In this document: positions 49,880 through 58,200 of the stretch, in pieces
Layout of the letters: the number at the start of each line of letters is the position of its first letter
Numbering within the stretch: position 1 is the stretch's first letter
From: Candidatus Contendibacter sp.
GTDB taxonomy: Bacteria; Pseudomonadota; Gammaproteobacteria; Competibacterales; Competibacteraceae
DNA: 64,000 nt
Direction of reading: 5' to 3'
Assembly (NCBI GenBank): GCA_029624765.1
Contig: JARSSO010000029.1
Coordinates: forward strand, 30,418 to 94,417
Program-made: the position numbers and the translations under genes
The notes under the pieces: model-generated
The model's input: only the letters and a program-made list of their open reading frames with translations
The model's database searches: none
What the model was told of the DNA's origin: nothing

Positions 49880-50268
49880 TCGTGCTGGATACCCATGTCT
49901 GGTTCTGGTGGATCAACTTGGAGCATCACCGTTTCTCCCCGGCGATGCGAACGGCGTTGGCAGCAAGCGAGTCGCTGGGGGTGTCGGTGGCGTCCTGCTA
50001 CGAAATCGCGCTGGCGGCCCAGCGCGGCCGTCTTTTGCTGCCATGCCCCACACTGCTATGGTTCGCGGAGGCCCTGGAGCCATCGGGAATCCGGTCGTTG
50101 CCTCTGACACCGGAGATCGCCAGCCTCGCCGTCGATCTGGCGGCGATCCACCGCGACCCTGTTGATCGAATGATCATCGCGACCACGCTGATCCACGACG
50201 CGAATCTGATCAGCCTGGATGGGGTTTTTCACCGTTACCCGGAATTGCAGGATCGGCTGCTCGCATGA
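49876..50268 (+). CDS. PIN-domain toxin (VapC family)
   Basis: A 130-residue protein from MIVLDTHVWFWW. PIN metal residues: D5, E43 (SCYEIALAAQRG), D94/D97 (IHRDPVDRMIIATT) and D115 (LISLDGVF). It is a presumed Mg-dependent RNase inhibited by the upstream antitoxin. Its stop overlaps the csx16 start (ATGA), so antitoxin, toxin and Csx16 are translated as a chain inside the CRISPR locus. Confidence 0.88.
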   Translation: MIVLDTHVWFWWINLEHHRFSPAMRTALAASESLGVSVASCYEIALAAQRGRLLLPCPTLLWFAEALEPSGIRSLPLTPEIASLAVDLAAIHRDPVDRMIIATTLIHDANLISLDGVFHRYPELQDRLLA

Positions 50269-50564
50269 CCACCCTCTTCGTCTCCCGCCATCCCGGCGCC
50301 CGCGAGTGGGCGGCGGAAGAAGGCGTCGCCGTGGATGCGGTGATCGCCCATCTCGACCCGGAAACGATCCAGCCCGGCGATGTCGTCATCGGTACCCTGC
50401 CGATTCATCTGGCGGCGCGGGTGTGCCAGCGCGGCGGGCGTTATTTGCACCTGAGTCTGGAACTGCCGCCGGACTGGCGCGGGCGGGAATTGTCCGCCGC
50501 CGATCTGCGTCGGTTCGGGGCGCGGCTGGAAGCGTATCGGGTGACGGCCGTTCGGCCGGATTGA
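50265..50564 (+). CDS. csx16: CRISPR-associated protein Csx16 (VVA1548 family)
   Basis: A 99-residue protein with the family signature: TTLFVSRHPGAREWAAEEG, HLDPETIQPGDVVIGTLPIH, YLHLSLELPP and RELSAADLRRFGARLEAYRV (TIGR02620/PF09652). Csx16 has been described as a ring nuclease acting on cyclic oligoadenylate, so it would switch off the Cas10 signal. It is directly coupled to the upstream PIN toxin gene. A 52-bp copy of its 3' end lies at 51646-51697. Confidence 0.9.
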   Translation: MTTLFVSRHPGAREWAAEEGVAVDAVIAHLDPETIQPGDVVIGTLPIHLAARVCQRGGRYLHLSLELPPDWRGRELSAADLRRFGARLEAYRVTAVRPD

Positions 50565-50639
50565 AGCGCCCCTGGCCTCTGCCGGAAGGAGTGGAGGTTC
50601 CGCGCAGGCTCCAAGTCAAAGGTGTTATTAGACAGCCTC

Positions 50640-50942
50640 TCAGTCGAAGCGCCGCTGGGGCAAGGGAGGGACGGGCTGGCCGGGCGGCGTCAGACCCAGA
50701 CGGTAGTGCCAGTAGGCCCAGGAACGGCCATCGAAAATTCCAGGCGGTGGGTCGAGCAATACCTCGCGCAATGCATCCGCGTCGACACTGCCATCCAGCG
50801 CCCGCAAATCCTCGGCGGCGCCATAGGTCATGACGTGCGCCAGGAAGTGCAGGGGGTCGGCCAGCGCCTCTTCCGGTTTCTTGAACCAGACCACGCGACG
50901 AGCCACGGCCAGCAAGGGCGGAGTGATCGGCAGGGCGTTCAA
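50640..50942 (-). CDS. Small hypothetical protein downstream of AbiEii-like gene
   Basis: A 100-residue protein (MNALPITPPLLAVARRVVWF; KKPEEALADPLHFLAHVMTY; WAYWHYRLGL). I do not recognise a named domain. Its position 13 bp after the AbiEii-type nucleotidyltransferase gene, on the same strand, suggests it is the antitoxin or regulatory partner of that protein. Confidence 0.6.
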   Translation of the reverse strand: MNALPITPPLLAVARRVVWFKKPEEALADPLHFLAHVMTYGAAEDLRALDGSVDADALREVLLDPPPGIFDGRSWAYWHYRLGLTPPGQPVPPLPQRRFD

Positions 50943-50955
50943 GGCTGGAGAACCT

Positions 50956-51615
50956 TCATTGAGGCTGCCGTGCCGGGTAAGCCGACAGAACCGGCAACCG
51001 ATTCAGGTCAACCTGGGCGGCGGCGGCGCTCAGTCGCGTTTTTACATCGTCCGGCAGCGTCGGTAAGTCGCCGAAGTAACTCAATGCCTTCAGCGTGATG
51101 ATCGGGTTGAATCGGTGGCTGTAAACGATCCGGCCGGCGGCGAGCGCGGTTGGCAGAGCGACGCCATGCCGGAGCAGCGCGTCGATGTCGAGATAATCCT
51201 TGTTCTCGGCGCGTTGTTGGACCACCGCTACCTTCGTGCCCGCGAGGTCCAGCAGCGAAGCGACCCATAGGGTCGTTCCCGCTGCCTGATCGGGGGGCGC
51301 GACCTGGCCGAGATTCAGGCCGCCGAAAAACGAGACGAGAATCGGGCCGTCTCGTTCGACGCGGCACGTTAGGGTGTTCGGTGCGATTTGCACCCGTTCC
51401 GCATCCCGAAGATACGGCACGGCTTCGGCAAGCTGGTTCGGCTCGAAAGGCTGCCGGGAAAAAAAATCGAAATCGACCGATTCCCGGTGTCCTAGCCGCA
51501 ATGCCAGGGCGGTCCCGCCATAGAGCGTGAACTGGGTGGGCGTCGCGTCGAGTTCGGGCCAGAGTTGGCGCTGCGGTGGCGGCAACAGGGCCAGTTTGGG
51601 TACGAAGATAGGCAT
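50956..51615 (-). CDS. AbiEii/AbiGii-type nucleotidyltransferase toxin
   Basis: A 219-residue protein from MPIFVPKLALLPPPQ. The nucleotidyltransferase core is visible as TLYGGTALALRLGHRESVDF followed by DFF (GG and D-x-D metal residues). Typical AbiEii toxins modify tRNA acceptor stems or GTP pools and are partners of an AbiEi antitoxin; no AbiEi-like winged helix gene is adjacent, only the small protein downstream. The cassette is antisense within the CRISPR locus and is flanked by csx16 sequence on both sides. Confidence 0.75.
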   Translation of the reverse strand: MPIFVPKLALLPPPQRQLWPELDATPTQFTLYGGTALALRLGHRESVDFDFFSRQPFEPNQLAEAVPYLRDAERVQIAPNTLTCRVERDGPILVSFFGGLNLGQVAPPDQAAGTTLWVASLLDLAGTKVAVVQQRAENKDYLDIDALLRHGVALPTALAAGRIVYSHRFNPIITLKALSYFGDLPTLPDDVKTRLSAAAAQVDLNRLPVLSAYPARQPQ

Positions 51616-51645
51616 TTCGATCAGCGGTTCCACCGAGCCGTCAAC

Positions 51646-51697
51646 TGTCCGCCGCCGATCTGCGTCGGTTCGGGGCACGGTTGGAAGCGTATCGCGT
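51646..51697 (+). repeat. csx16: 52-bp duplicate of the csx16 3' coding end
   Basis: Bases 51646-51697 match 50491-50542 (inside csx16) at 49 of 52 positions, in the same orientation. It would encode the LSAADLRRFGARLEAYRV part of Csx16 but has no start. It lies between the AbiEii-type gene and the next minus-strand gene and is either a remnant of a second csx16 or a target duplication left by cassette insertion. Confidence 0.85.
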
Positions 51698-52467
51698 CAT
51701 CCCTGTCGCGGCTGGCCCACTTCGGCCAGATTGACGATCTCCATGGTTTCGTCGCCCATGGTCAGCGCGTAGACGCCTTCCCGCGTCAGGTAGCGCACGT
51801 CGCTTTCGGCCAGCGCCAGCGCGGAAAACACCGGAATCAGCCGCCACCCGGCGTATTCGGGAAAGAACCCGAAAAAATCGCTGCTTTTGACGAAGGCCGC
51901 GAAGTGGGTCAGATACTCGGGACGCATCGCGCCGCCCTTGGTTTCGTTGAACAGCACCGCGCCCGGCCAGGCCGCCGCCACGTCGAATTCCCGGATCCGG
52001 TCGGGCATGGCGGGATGCCGTTTGCGAATCCGCGCGCCGATGAACTCCAGTTCGTCGGCCCCGAAATGTTCGCGGGCGATGCGAGGAATATTGGGCAGGA
52101 CGATGTCCTCGACGATGGTCCCCAGCCGGTTGGCGATTTCGCCCCAGCGTTTGTTCATCTCGCGTCGGTCGGCTCGCATCTCGTCCTTGAAATCGGCCAT
52201 CTCGGCCTTGAACTCGGCCATTTCGCGCTCGGAGCGGTCGCGCGAGGCTTGCATCTCTGCCTTGAACTCGGTCATTTCGCGTTCGGAACGCTCGCGGGAG
52301 GCTTGCATCTCCGCCTTGAACTCGGTCATTTCGCGTTCGGACCGTTCGCGCGAGGCTTGTCCTTCCAGAATCAGGCGATCGATTTCGATATGAAGGTTGA
52401 ATTGGGCGTAGGCCAGCTTGGTCAACGCTTTTTCCAGCAAGTTGACGCGCTCGACGGTGTCGGTCAT
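51697..52467 (-). CDS. DUF3782-type PD-(D/E)XK nuclease-like protein with coiled-coil repeats
   Basis: A 256-residue protein from MTDTVERVNLLEK; GAGGAGA lies upstream. Residues about 35-95 are three near-identical 18-residue coiled-coil repeats (RERSEREMTEFKAEMQAS). The C-terminal domain (EFDVAAAWPGAVLFNETKGG with a PD-(D/E)XK-like pattern, then GWRLIPVFSALALAESDVRY) resembles restriction-endonuclease-fold DUF3782 proteins. Such genes are multi-copy in Competibacter-like and cyanobacterial genomes. Function is unknown. The codons of the repeats are conserved in DNA, so the repeat is recently expanded. Confidence 0.75.
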   Translation of the reverse strand: MTDTVERVNLLEKALTKLAYAQFNLHIEIDRLILEGQASRERSEREMTEFKAEMQASRERSEREMTEFKAEMQASRDRSEREMAEFKAEMADFKDEMRADRREMNKRWGEIANRLGTIVEDIVLPNIPRIAREHFGADELEFIGARIRKRHPAMPDRIREFDVAAAWPGAVLFNETKGGAMRPEYLTHFAAFVKSSDFFGFFPEYAGWRLIPVFSALALAESDVRYLTREGVYALTMGDETMEIVNLAEVGQPRQG

Positions 52468-52578
52468 GGCGATTCTCCTCGCATTGCCATGGCTGATATT
52501 AGCACCGTTTCCTTGCCTTCCGGCCCACGGGGAGGTTGACGGCGCGCGGTGGGCCGCCGTCGGACGGCGGATCATCGC

Positions 52579-52592
52579 CGGCAAGCTTGCCG
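52579..52592. repeat. Palindromic element CGGCAAGCTTGCCG (third copy)
   Basis: Third copy of the palindrome seen after cas6 and csm6, here upstream of the first cas2. Confidence 0.8.
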
Positions 52593-52655
52593 CGCCCGTC
52601 GATCCGCTGGCGTCGGTGTTATAACCCTGGTCATTTCCTTGCGAGGGTAGCCCCG

Positions 52656-52937
52656 ATGCCCGACCGCACCCTGTATCTCGCCGCCTACGACGTGACCGAT
52701 CCCGACCGGTTGCAGTCGGCCTTGCACGTGCTCAAGGGGTATGCCTGCGGCGGGCAGAAGTCGGTGTTCGAGTGCTTTCTGACCGAGCGGGAGCGGCGGG
52801 AATTGGTGGGCGGGGTGCGGGCGGTGCTGGATTTGGGCCAGGACCGGTTCCTGCTGTTGCCGCTGGGGGCGGTGACGGTGCGGACGCTGGGCATCGCCGT
52901 TGCGCCCGGCGATCCGGAGTTTTACTACGTGGGTTGA
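52656..52937 (+). CDS. cas2: Cas2 (first copy)
   Basis: A 93-residue protein from MPDRTLYLAAYDVTDPDRLQ, with the ferredoxin-like Cas2 N-terminus (LAAYDVTDP carries the conserved Asp) and SVFECFLTERERRELV. The GC-rich frame upstream to 52536 is not Cas2-like. It sits 67 bp upstream of cas1. Together with the second cas2 it flanks the two cas1 genes. Confidence 0.9.
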   Translation: MPDRTLYLAAYDVTDPDRLQSALHVLKGYACGGQKSVFECFLTERERRELVGGVRAVLDLGQDRFLLLPLGAVTVRTLGIAVAPGDPEFYYVG

Positions 52938-52946
52938 GGGAAGGCG

Positions 52947-52984
52947 CCCTCACCCCCGCCCCCTCTCCCAAAGGGCGAGGGGAG
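52947..52984. repeat. REP-like element between cas2 and cas1
   Basis: CCCTCACCCCCGCCCCCTCT followed by CCCAAAGGGCGAGGGGAG. It is shared with 60748-60786 and in part with the lpdA linker at 34670-34706. Common intergenic element type of proteobacteria. Confidence 0.7.
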
Positions 52985-53004
52985 CAAAAAGTGTGGAGTG
53001 AATC

Positions 53005-53976
53005 ATGGGTACGTTGTATCTGGACCGTCGCGGCCTGAGTGTGCGGCTGGACGGCAAGCGGCTGGTGATCGAGGAGCCGGACGCGCGGCCGCGCGGGGTG
53101 CCGCTGGCGCTGGTGGAGCGGGCGGTGATTCAGGGTTGGGTGCAATTCGACAGCGGGGTGCTGGCGGCGCTGGCGGAGCAGGGAAGCGCCGTGGTGTGCC
53201 TGAGCGCGCGCCACAGCCGGCGCACGGCGATTTTGCTCGGTCCGGGTCATGGCGACGCTCGCCGCCGGCTGGGGCAATACCAACTGGCGCTGGACCCGGC
53301 GGCCCGGCTGCCGCTGGCCCGCGCCCTGGTCGCCGGCAAGCTGCGGGCGCAACTGCGTCTGCTGGAAGCCGCCCTGGCTCAGCGGCCCGAGGTTCGCAAG
53401 CCGTTGCACGACGGCGTCGCCACGATCCGGGGGTTGCTGCCGGCGCTGGCGGTGGCGGCGGATCGGGACACGGTGCTGGGGTTGGAAGGAGCGGGGGCCG
53501 CCGCGCATTACGCGGCGCTGGCGGCGCTGTTTCCCCCGGCGCTGAACTTCGCCGGGCGCAACCGCCGGCCGCCGCGCGATCCGGTCAACGCCTGTCTCTC
53601 GCTGGGCTACACCCTGCTGCATTTCGAGGCGGTGCGGGCCGCGCACGGGGCCGGTCTCGATCCGCTGCTGGGTTTCTATCACGAGCCGGCGTATGGCCGC
53701 GAGTCGCTGGCCTGCGATTTGATCGAGCCGTTGCGGCCCCGGCTGGACGGCTGGGTGTGGGAGTTGTTTCGGACGCGGCGGTTGCGGGTGGAGGATTTCG
53801 TGCTCGACAAGGGCGCCTGCCTGCTGGCGAAGGCGGGTCGGCAGACCTTTTACGCCGGTTACGAGGCATGGGTTCCGCCGCTGCGGCGTTATTTGCGGCG
53901 AGAGAGCTATCGGCTGGCGAACGGGTTGAGCGGGCGGGCGCCGCCGCTGGCGGAGGGCGGGGACGATGAAGGCTGA
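53005..53976 (+). CDS. cas1: Cas1 integrase (catalytic)
   Basis: A 323-residue protein. The active-site residues are in their normal places: E161 in LGLEGAGAAAHY, H226 in LLGFYHEPAYGR and D238 in SLACDLIEPLRP. The N-terminal beta domain (TLYLDRRGLSVRLDGKRLVI) and the helical C-terminal domain are complete. With Cas2 it integrates new spacers next to the leader. It overlaps the following Cas1-like gene by 11 bp. Confidence 0.93.
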   Translation: MGTLYLDRRGLSVRLDGKRLVIEEPDARPRGVPLALVERAVIQGWVQFDSGVLAALAEQGSAVVCLSARHSRRTAILLGPGHGDARRRLGQYQLALDPAARLPLARALVAGKLRAQLRLLEAALAQRPEVRKPLHDGVATIRGLLPALAVAADRDTVLGLEGAGAAAHYAALAALFPPALNFAGRNRRPPRDPVNACLSLGYTLLHFEAVRAAHGAGLDPLLGFYHEPAYGRESLACDLIEPLRPRLDGWVWELFRTRRLRVEDFVLDKGACLLAKAGRQTFYAGYEAWVPPLRRYLRRESYRLANGLSGRAPPLAEGGDDEG

Positions 53977-54772
53977 ATTTCACGGGTTGCTGGACGAGCA
54001 CGCGGAGGGTTTGCGCAAGCCTTTGTATTTGCAGGGCCGGAATGGGTTGGCGGTGGAACTGGACGGGCCGGCGCTGCGAGTTCGGCAGCCGGAGCGCGCG
54101 GCGGTGTTTTATCCGCTGGCGCGGTTGGCGCGGGTGCTGAGCAAGGGTGCGGTGGGCTGGAGCTGCGAGGCGTTGCTGGCCTGCGCCGACGCCGGCGTTC
54201 CGGTGACGTTCCTGGACGGGGACGGTGGCGTCCGGGGGTATTTGTTCGGGCCGTCGTCCGGCGCTTCCGAGTTGTACCCGTGCTTGCGCGCCTGCCTGGG
54301 TCGGCCCGACGGGTTAAGTCGCTACGCGGACTGGCGGCGGGCGATGGCGGGCTGTGCCCGGCGGGCGGTGGAGCGGCAGTTGCAGCAACGGGGGGTGTGT
54401 TCGGGTCCGGTGTTGGCGTGGCGCGGGTTGGCGCCGGTCGGGTTGGGGGTGGCCGTGGCGATGCCGGACGCGGCGCTGGCGCGGCGGCTGCGTGGGGTGC
54501 TGGCGGGGGTGAGCGCGCAATTGCTGGTCGAGGCGGGGTTGAACGCGGAGCGGCTGGCGTGGTTGGAGCCGTTGAATCTGGTGGACGATGTGGCGGAGTT
54601 GTTGATCTGGGCCTTGGCGGAGCCGGTGTTGACCGGAACGCGCCGGGATGTGCCGGGAGCGGCGTGGAGCGACGACCGGAATTTGGCGGCGCTGGTCGAG
54701 GCGCGGTGGGAGGAGGTGTTCGGGTTCGGGCGGAGCTTGCTGGTCCGCCTGCGATTGTGGTTGGAGGGTTGA
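53966..54772 (+). CDS. Cas1-like protein lacking catalytic residues (Cas1')
   Basis: A 268-residue protein that starts inside the end of cas1 (11-bp overlap) and therefore depends on it for translation. The N-terminal beta domain resembles Cas1 (LYLQGRNGLAVELDGPAL, then GAVGWSCEALLACADAGVPV with TFLDGDG). The C-terminal region aligns roughly with Cas1 (AERLAWLEPLNLVDDVAELL in place of the HEP...CDLIEPL region). The protein has no histidine after residue 12, so the metal-binding His is absent, and no Glu in the position of E161 can be recognised. It may be a structural subunit of a heteromeric Cas1-Cas1' integrase. Confidence 0.75.
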   Translation: MKAEFHGLLDEHAEGLRKPLYLQGRNGLAVELDGPALRVRQPERAAVFYPLARLARVLSKGAVGWSCEALLACADAGVPVTFLDGDGGVRGYLFGPSSGASELYPCLRACLGRPDGLSRYADWRRAMAGCARRAVERQLQQRGVCSGPVLAWRGLAPVGLGVAVAMPDAALARRLRGVLAGVSAQLLVEAGLNAERLAWLEPLNLVDDVAELLIWALAEPVLTGTRRDVPGAAWSDDRNLAALVEARWEEVFGFGRSLLVRLRLWLEG

Positions 54773-54775
54773 AAC

Positions 54776-55126
54776 ATGGCGCGGCGGCGGCGGCTTTATC
54801 TGATTTGCTACGACATTGCCGAGGACCCGAAGCGGTTGGCCCGGGTGGCGCGGTATTTGGAGAAGGTGGCGTTCCGGGTGCAGTATTCGGTCTTCGTCGG
54901 CAGCTTCTTTGAGCATTCGCTGGAAGGGGTGTTGCGCGGGCTGGGCGAGATCATCGACCCGCGCAAGGATGACGTGCGCTGCTATCCGTTGCCGGAACAG
55001 GCGGAGGTGGTGTTGCTTGGCCCGCAATTGTTTCCCGAGGATATCTTGCTGATCCGCGACGGGAAGAATGTGTTGCGGCTGGGAGCGGCTCCGATGGCGC
55101 AACAGGCGGAGTTGTTTTTTACGTGA
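54776..55126 (+). CDS. cas2: Cas2 (second copy)
   Basis: A 116-residue protein from MARRRRLYLICYDIAEDPKR, with Cas2 features YLICYDIAEDPKRLARVAR (conserved Asp) and FRVQYSVFVGSFF. It starts 3 nt after the Cas1-like gene. It differs clearly from the first Cas2 (longer, different N-terminus), so the two are not recent duplicates. It is the gene nearest to the leader. Confidence 0.9.
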   Translation: MARRRRLYLICYDIAEDPKRLARVARYLEKVAFRVQYSVFVGSFFEHSLEGVLRGLGEIIDPRKDDVRCYPLPEQAEVVLLGPQLFPEDILLIRDGKNVLRLGAAPMAQQAELFFT

Positions 55127-55299
55127 ATCGGCCTTGAGGCGGCTAAACTATGAGTAGTGGTTGAAAGCTTCTCGGCGCTATTTTAGTCATAAAAACAACC
55201 CTGTTGCGATATGGCAAAAAAGATAACTTTTCAAACAACAAAAAATCTGGCAACTCCCCTTCCAGGTGGTTGTTTTGAAAGGTTTTCTAGCGCCGAGGA
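55127..55299 (+). promoter_or_regulatory. CRISPR leader with two nested inverted repeats
   Basis: 173 bp, A/T-rich in the middle. CTCGGCGCTA (55171-55180) pairs with TAGCGCCGAG (55288-55297), and inside it AAAACAACC (55192-55200) pairs with GGTTGTTTT (55268-55276). The outer right arm ends 2 bp before repeat 1. The leader lies between cas2' and the array, as expected for transcription left to right, and probably includes the promoter and the spacer-integration anchor. Confidence 0.75.
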
Positions 55300-58200
55300 C
55301 TTTGAAACCTTGCCCTGATGAAGAAGGGATTAAGACCCCCAACAGTTCAAGAGTAGCGAGCACCAACCACTTTGAAACCTTGCCCTGATGAAGAAGGGAT
55401 TAAGACAATGTTTTGTACTACTTGGCAAAACGACATTGCCTTTGAAACCTTGCCCTGATGAAGAAGGGATTAAGACTCCTCTGCGAGGACAACCACTTCC
55501 TCATCCGTGCTTTGAAACCTTGCCCTGATGAAGAAGGGATTAAGACCTCCACATCTCCACGACTTTTCCGCACAATGGTCTTTGAAACCTTGCCCTGATG
55601 AAGAAGGGATTAAGACAGAACTATCCACAACCGACACGTCGTGCTTCCATTCTTTGAAACCTTGCCCTGATGAAGAAGGGATTAAGACCGCCGCTTCTGG
55701 CGACGCCGCTTCCGGCGACGCTTTGAAACCTTGCCCTGATGAAGAAGGGATTAAGACATGTTTTGATCGTAGGTGGCGATGATGATTTTCCTTTGAAACC
55801 TTGCCCTGATGAAGAAGGGATTAAGACGAAGTATGCAAAGGGGTTTCTGGCATACGGTATCCTTTGAAACCTTGCCCTGATGAAGAAGGGATTAAGACTT
55901 AATCCCCTTAGTTAGATTGGTTTTGCGCGATACTTTGAAACCTTGCCCTGATGAAGAAGGGATTAAGACCAGGATCACTCACCGTCTATCACGCGCGCAT
56001 AGCCTTTGAAACCTTGCCCTGATGAAGAAGGGATTAAGACCAGGATCACTCACCGTCTATCACGCGCGCATAGCCTTTGAAACCTTGCCCTGATGAAGAA
56101 GGGATTAAGACGCTTGGCGAACAACCAATTACGAAGTATGCGTATCTTTGAAACCTTGCCCTGATGAAGAAGGGATTAAGACACGTGAGATTCCACGTCT
56201 CTAAACATCGTAACCAATCTTTGAAACCTTGCCCTGATGAAGAAGGGATTAAGACCTAACAAGACCACGATAACTACTATAAGAATTAACTTTGAAACCT
56301 TGCCCTGATGAAGAAGGGATTAAGACCTTCAAACTTTTCCACACTTAATGCTTTTAATGGCTTTGAAACCTTGCCCTGATGAAGAAGGGATTAAGACCGA
56401 AGCGCCAGCCACCAGATTCATCAATTGCCGTGCCCTTTGAAACCTTGCCCTGATGAAGAAGGGATTAAGACTTCCGGCGCTACGATTTCCGGCGCTACGA
56501 TTTCCCTTTGAAACCTTGCCCTGATGAAGAAGGGATTAAGACCACGGTTTGGATGGTGGCGTTGTGCCCGTGCAAGCCTTTGAAACCTTGCCCTGATGAA
56601 GAAGGGATTAAGACGCTGGATTTCTTGCATGAGGGATTTCGCCATTACCCTTTGAAACCTTGCCCTGATGAAGAAGGGATTAAGACGAAGAGCCAATGTT
56701 TGAATTGTCCAACCAAACCTTTGAAACCTTGCCCTGATGAAGAAGGGATTAAGACGCGCTCGTCCATCACGATACATACCGAATCTTTTACTTTGAAACC
56801 TTGCCCTGATGAAGAAGGGATTAAGACATTTTTTTCCCTGCCTATCGCGCGGGCGATAGGTCTTTGAAACCTTGCCCTGATGAAGAAGGGATTAAGACGC
56901 AAGCTCGCGCTCGTTCCGCCAAGGCGAATCACGACTTTGAAACCTTGCCCTGATGAAGAAGGGATTAAGACGTTGATTCACTGAATCTCCCTACGCGGGG
57001 ATAACTTTGAAACCTTGCCCTGATGAAGAAGGGATTAAGACGAATATCATGATCAGGGCGGTGGACTGAGATCGCTTTGAAACCTTGCCCTGATGAAGAA
57101 GGGATTAAGACGATAATGCCGCTGAGTCTCCATGATATTAAGGGCTTTGAAACCTTGCCCTGATGAAGAAGGGATTAAGACAAAACAACTGATTCACATG
57201 CCCATCCTGATAACTTTGAAACCTTGCCCTGATGAAGAAGGGATTAAGACTGACCAACTCCTGTCATGGCAACGGCAGACAGCCTTTGAAACCTTGCCCT
57301 GATGAAGAAGGGATTAAGACGTCCAGACGGTGGCTCGGTACTGACCGCGCTATCCACTTTGAAACCTTGCCCTGATGAAGAAGGGATTAAGACCGTCCGC
57401 GTACCCGGAACCTGAGCCGTACCCTGTCCTTTGAAACCTTGCCCTGATGAAGAAGGGATTAAGACAGCTCTCAAACCGCTTAATAGCACTCAGCGAATGC
57501 TTTGAAACCTTGCCCTGATGAAGAAGGGATTAAGACCTCAAAAAGCTATCGATCTAAAGCAAGATCGGGTTCTTTGAAACCTTGCCCTGATGAAGAAGGG
57601 ATTAAGACCGCGCAAGCGGCGGACTCCAGCTTTTCGTTGACTTTGAAACCTTGCCCTGATGAAGAAGGGATTAAGACAATATCACTCATTGAATGATATT
57701 AGGCGTTTCGCCTTTGAAACCTTGCCCTGATGAAGAAGGGATTAAGACCTGGCGCTGTCGCTTTTATCCCGATTGATTAGCTACTTTGAAACCTTGCCCT
57801 GATGAAGAAGGGATTAAGACAAGGAGATTTAGTGACTCAACAAAGTCACTTCACTTTGAAACCTTGCCCTGATGAAGAAGGGATTAAGACTCACTGACTG
57901 GGATAATCTCAATAGCCTCGGTTCTTTGAAACCTTGCCCTGATGAAGAAGGGATTAAGACAAACTTAACTCAGTCATCTTACTCACTCCTTTTCTTTGAA
58001 ACCTTGCCCTGATGAAGAAGGGATTAAGACAGGCAACCAATATCATCCCAGGAGCCCAGTGTTCTTTGAAACCTTGCCCTGATGAAGAAGGGATTAAGAC
58101 ATCCTCGCGACATTCACGTCGCGCCCGCCAGTCCTTTGAAACCTTGCCCTGATGAAGAAGGGATTAAGACACCGGCATTGCGTTGAGTCGCTGAATCTCC

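Noticed and set aside
55528..57696. Open frames within the CRISPR array (repeated LKPCPDEEGIKT peptides)
   Set aside because: They are translations of the CRISPR repeat.
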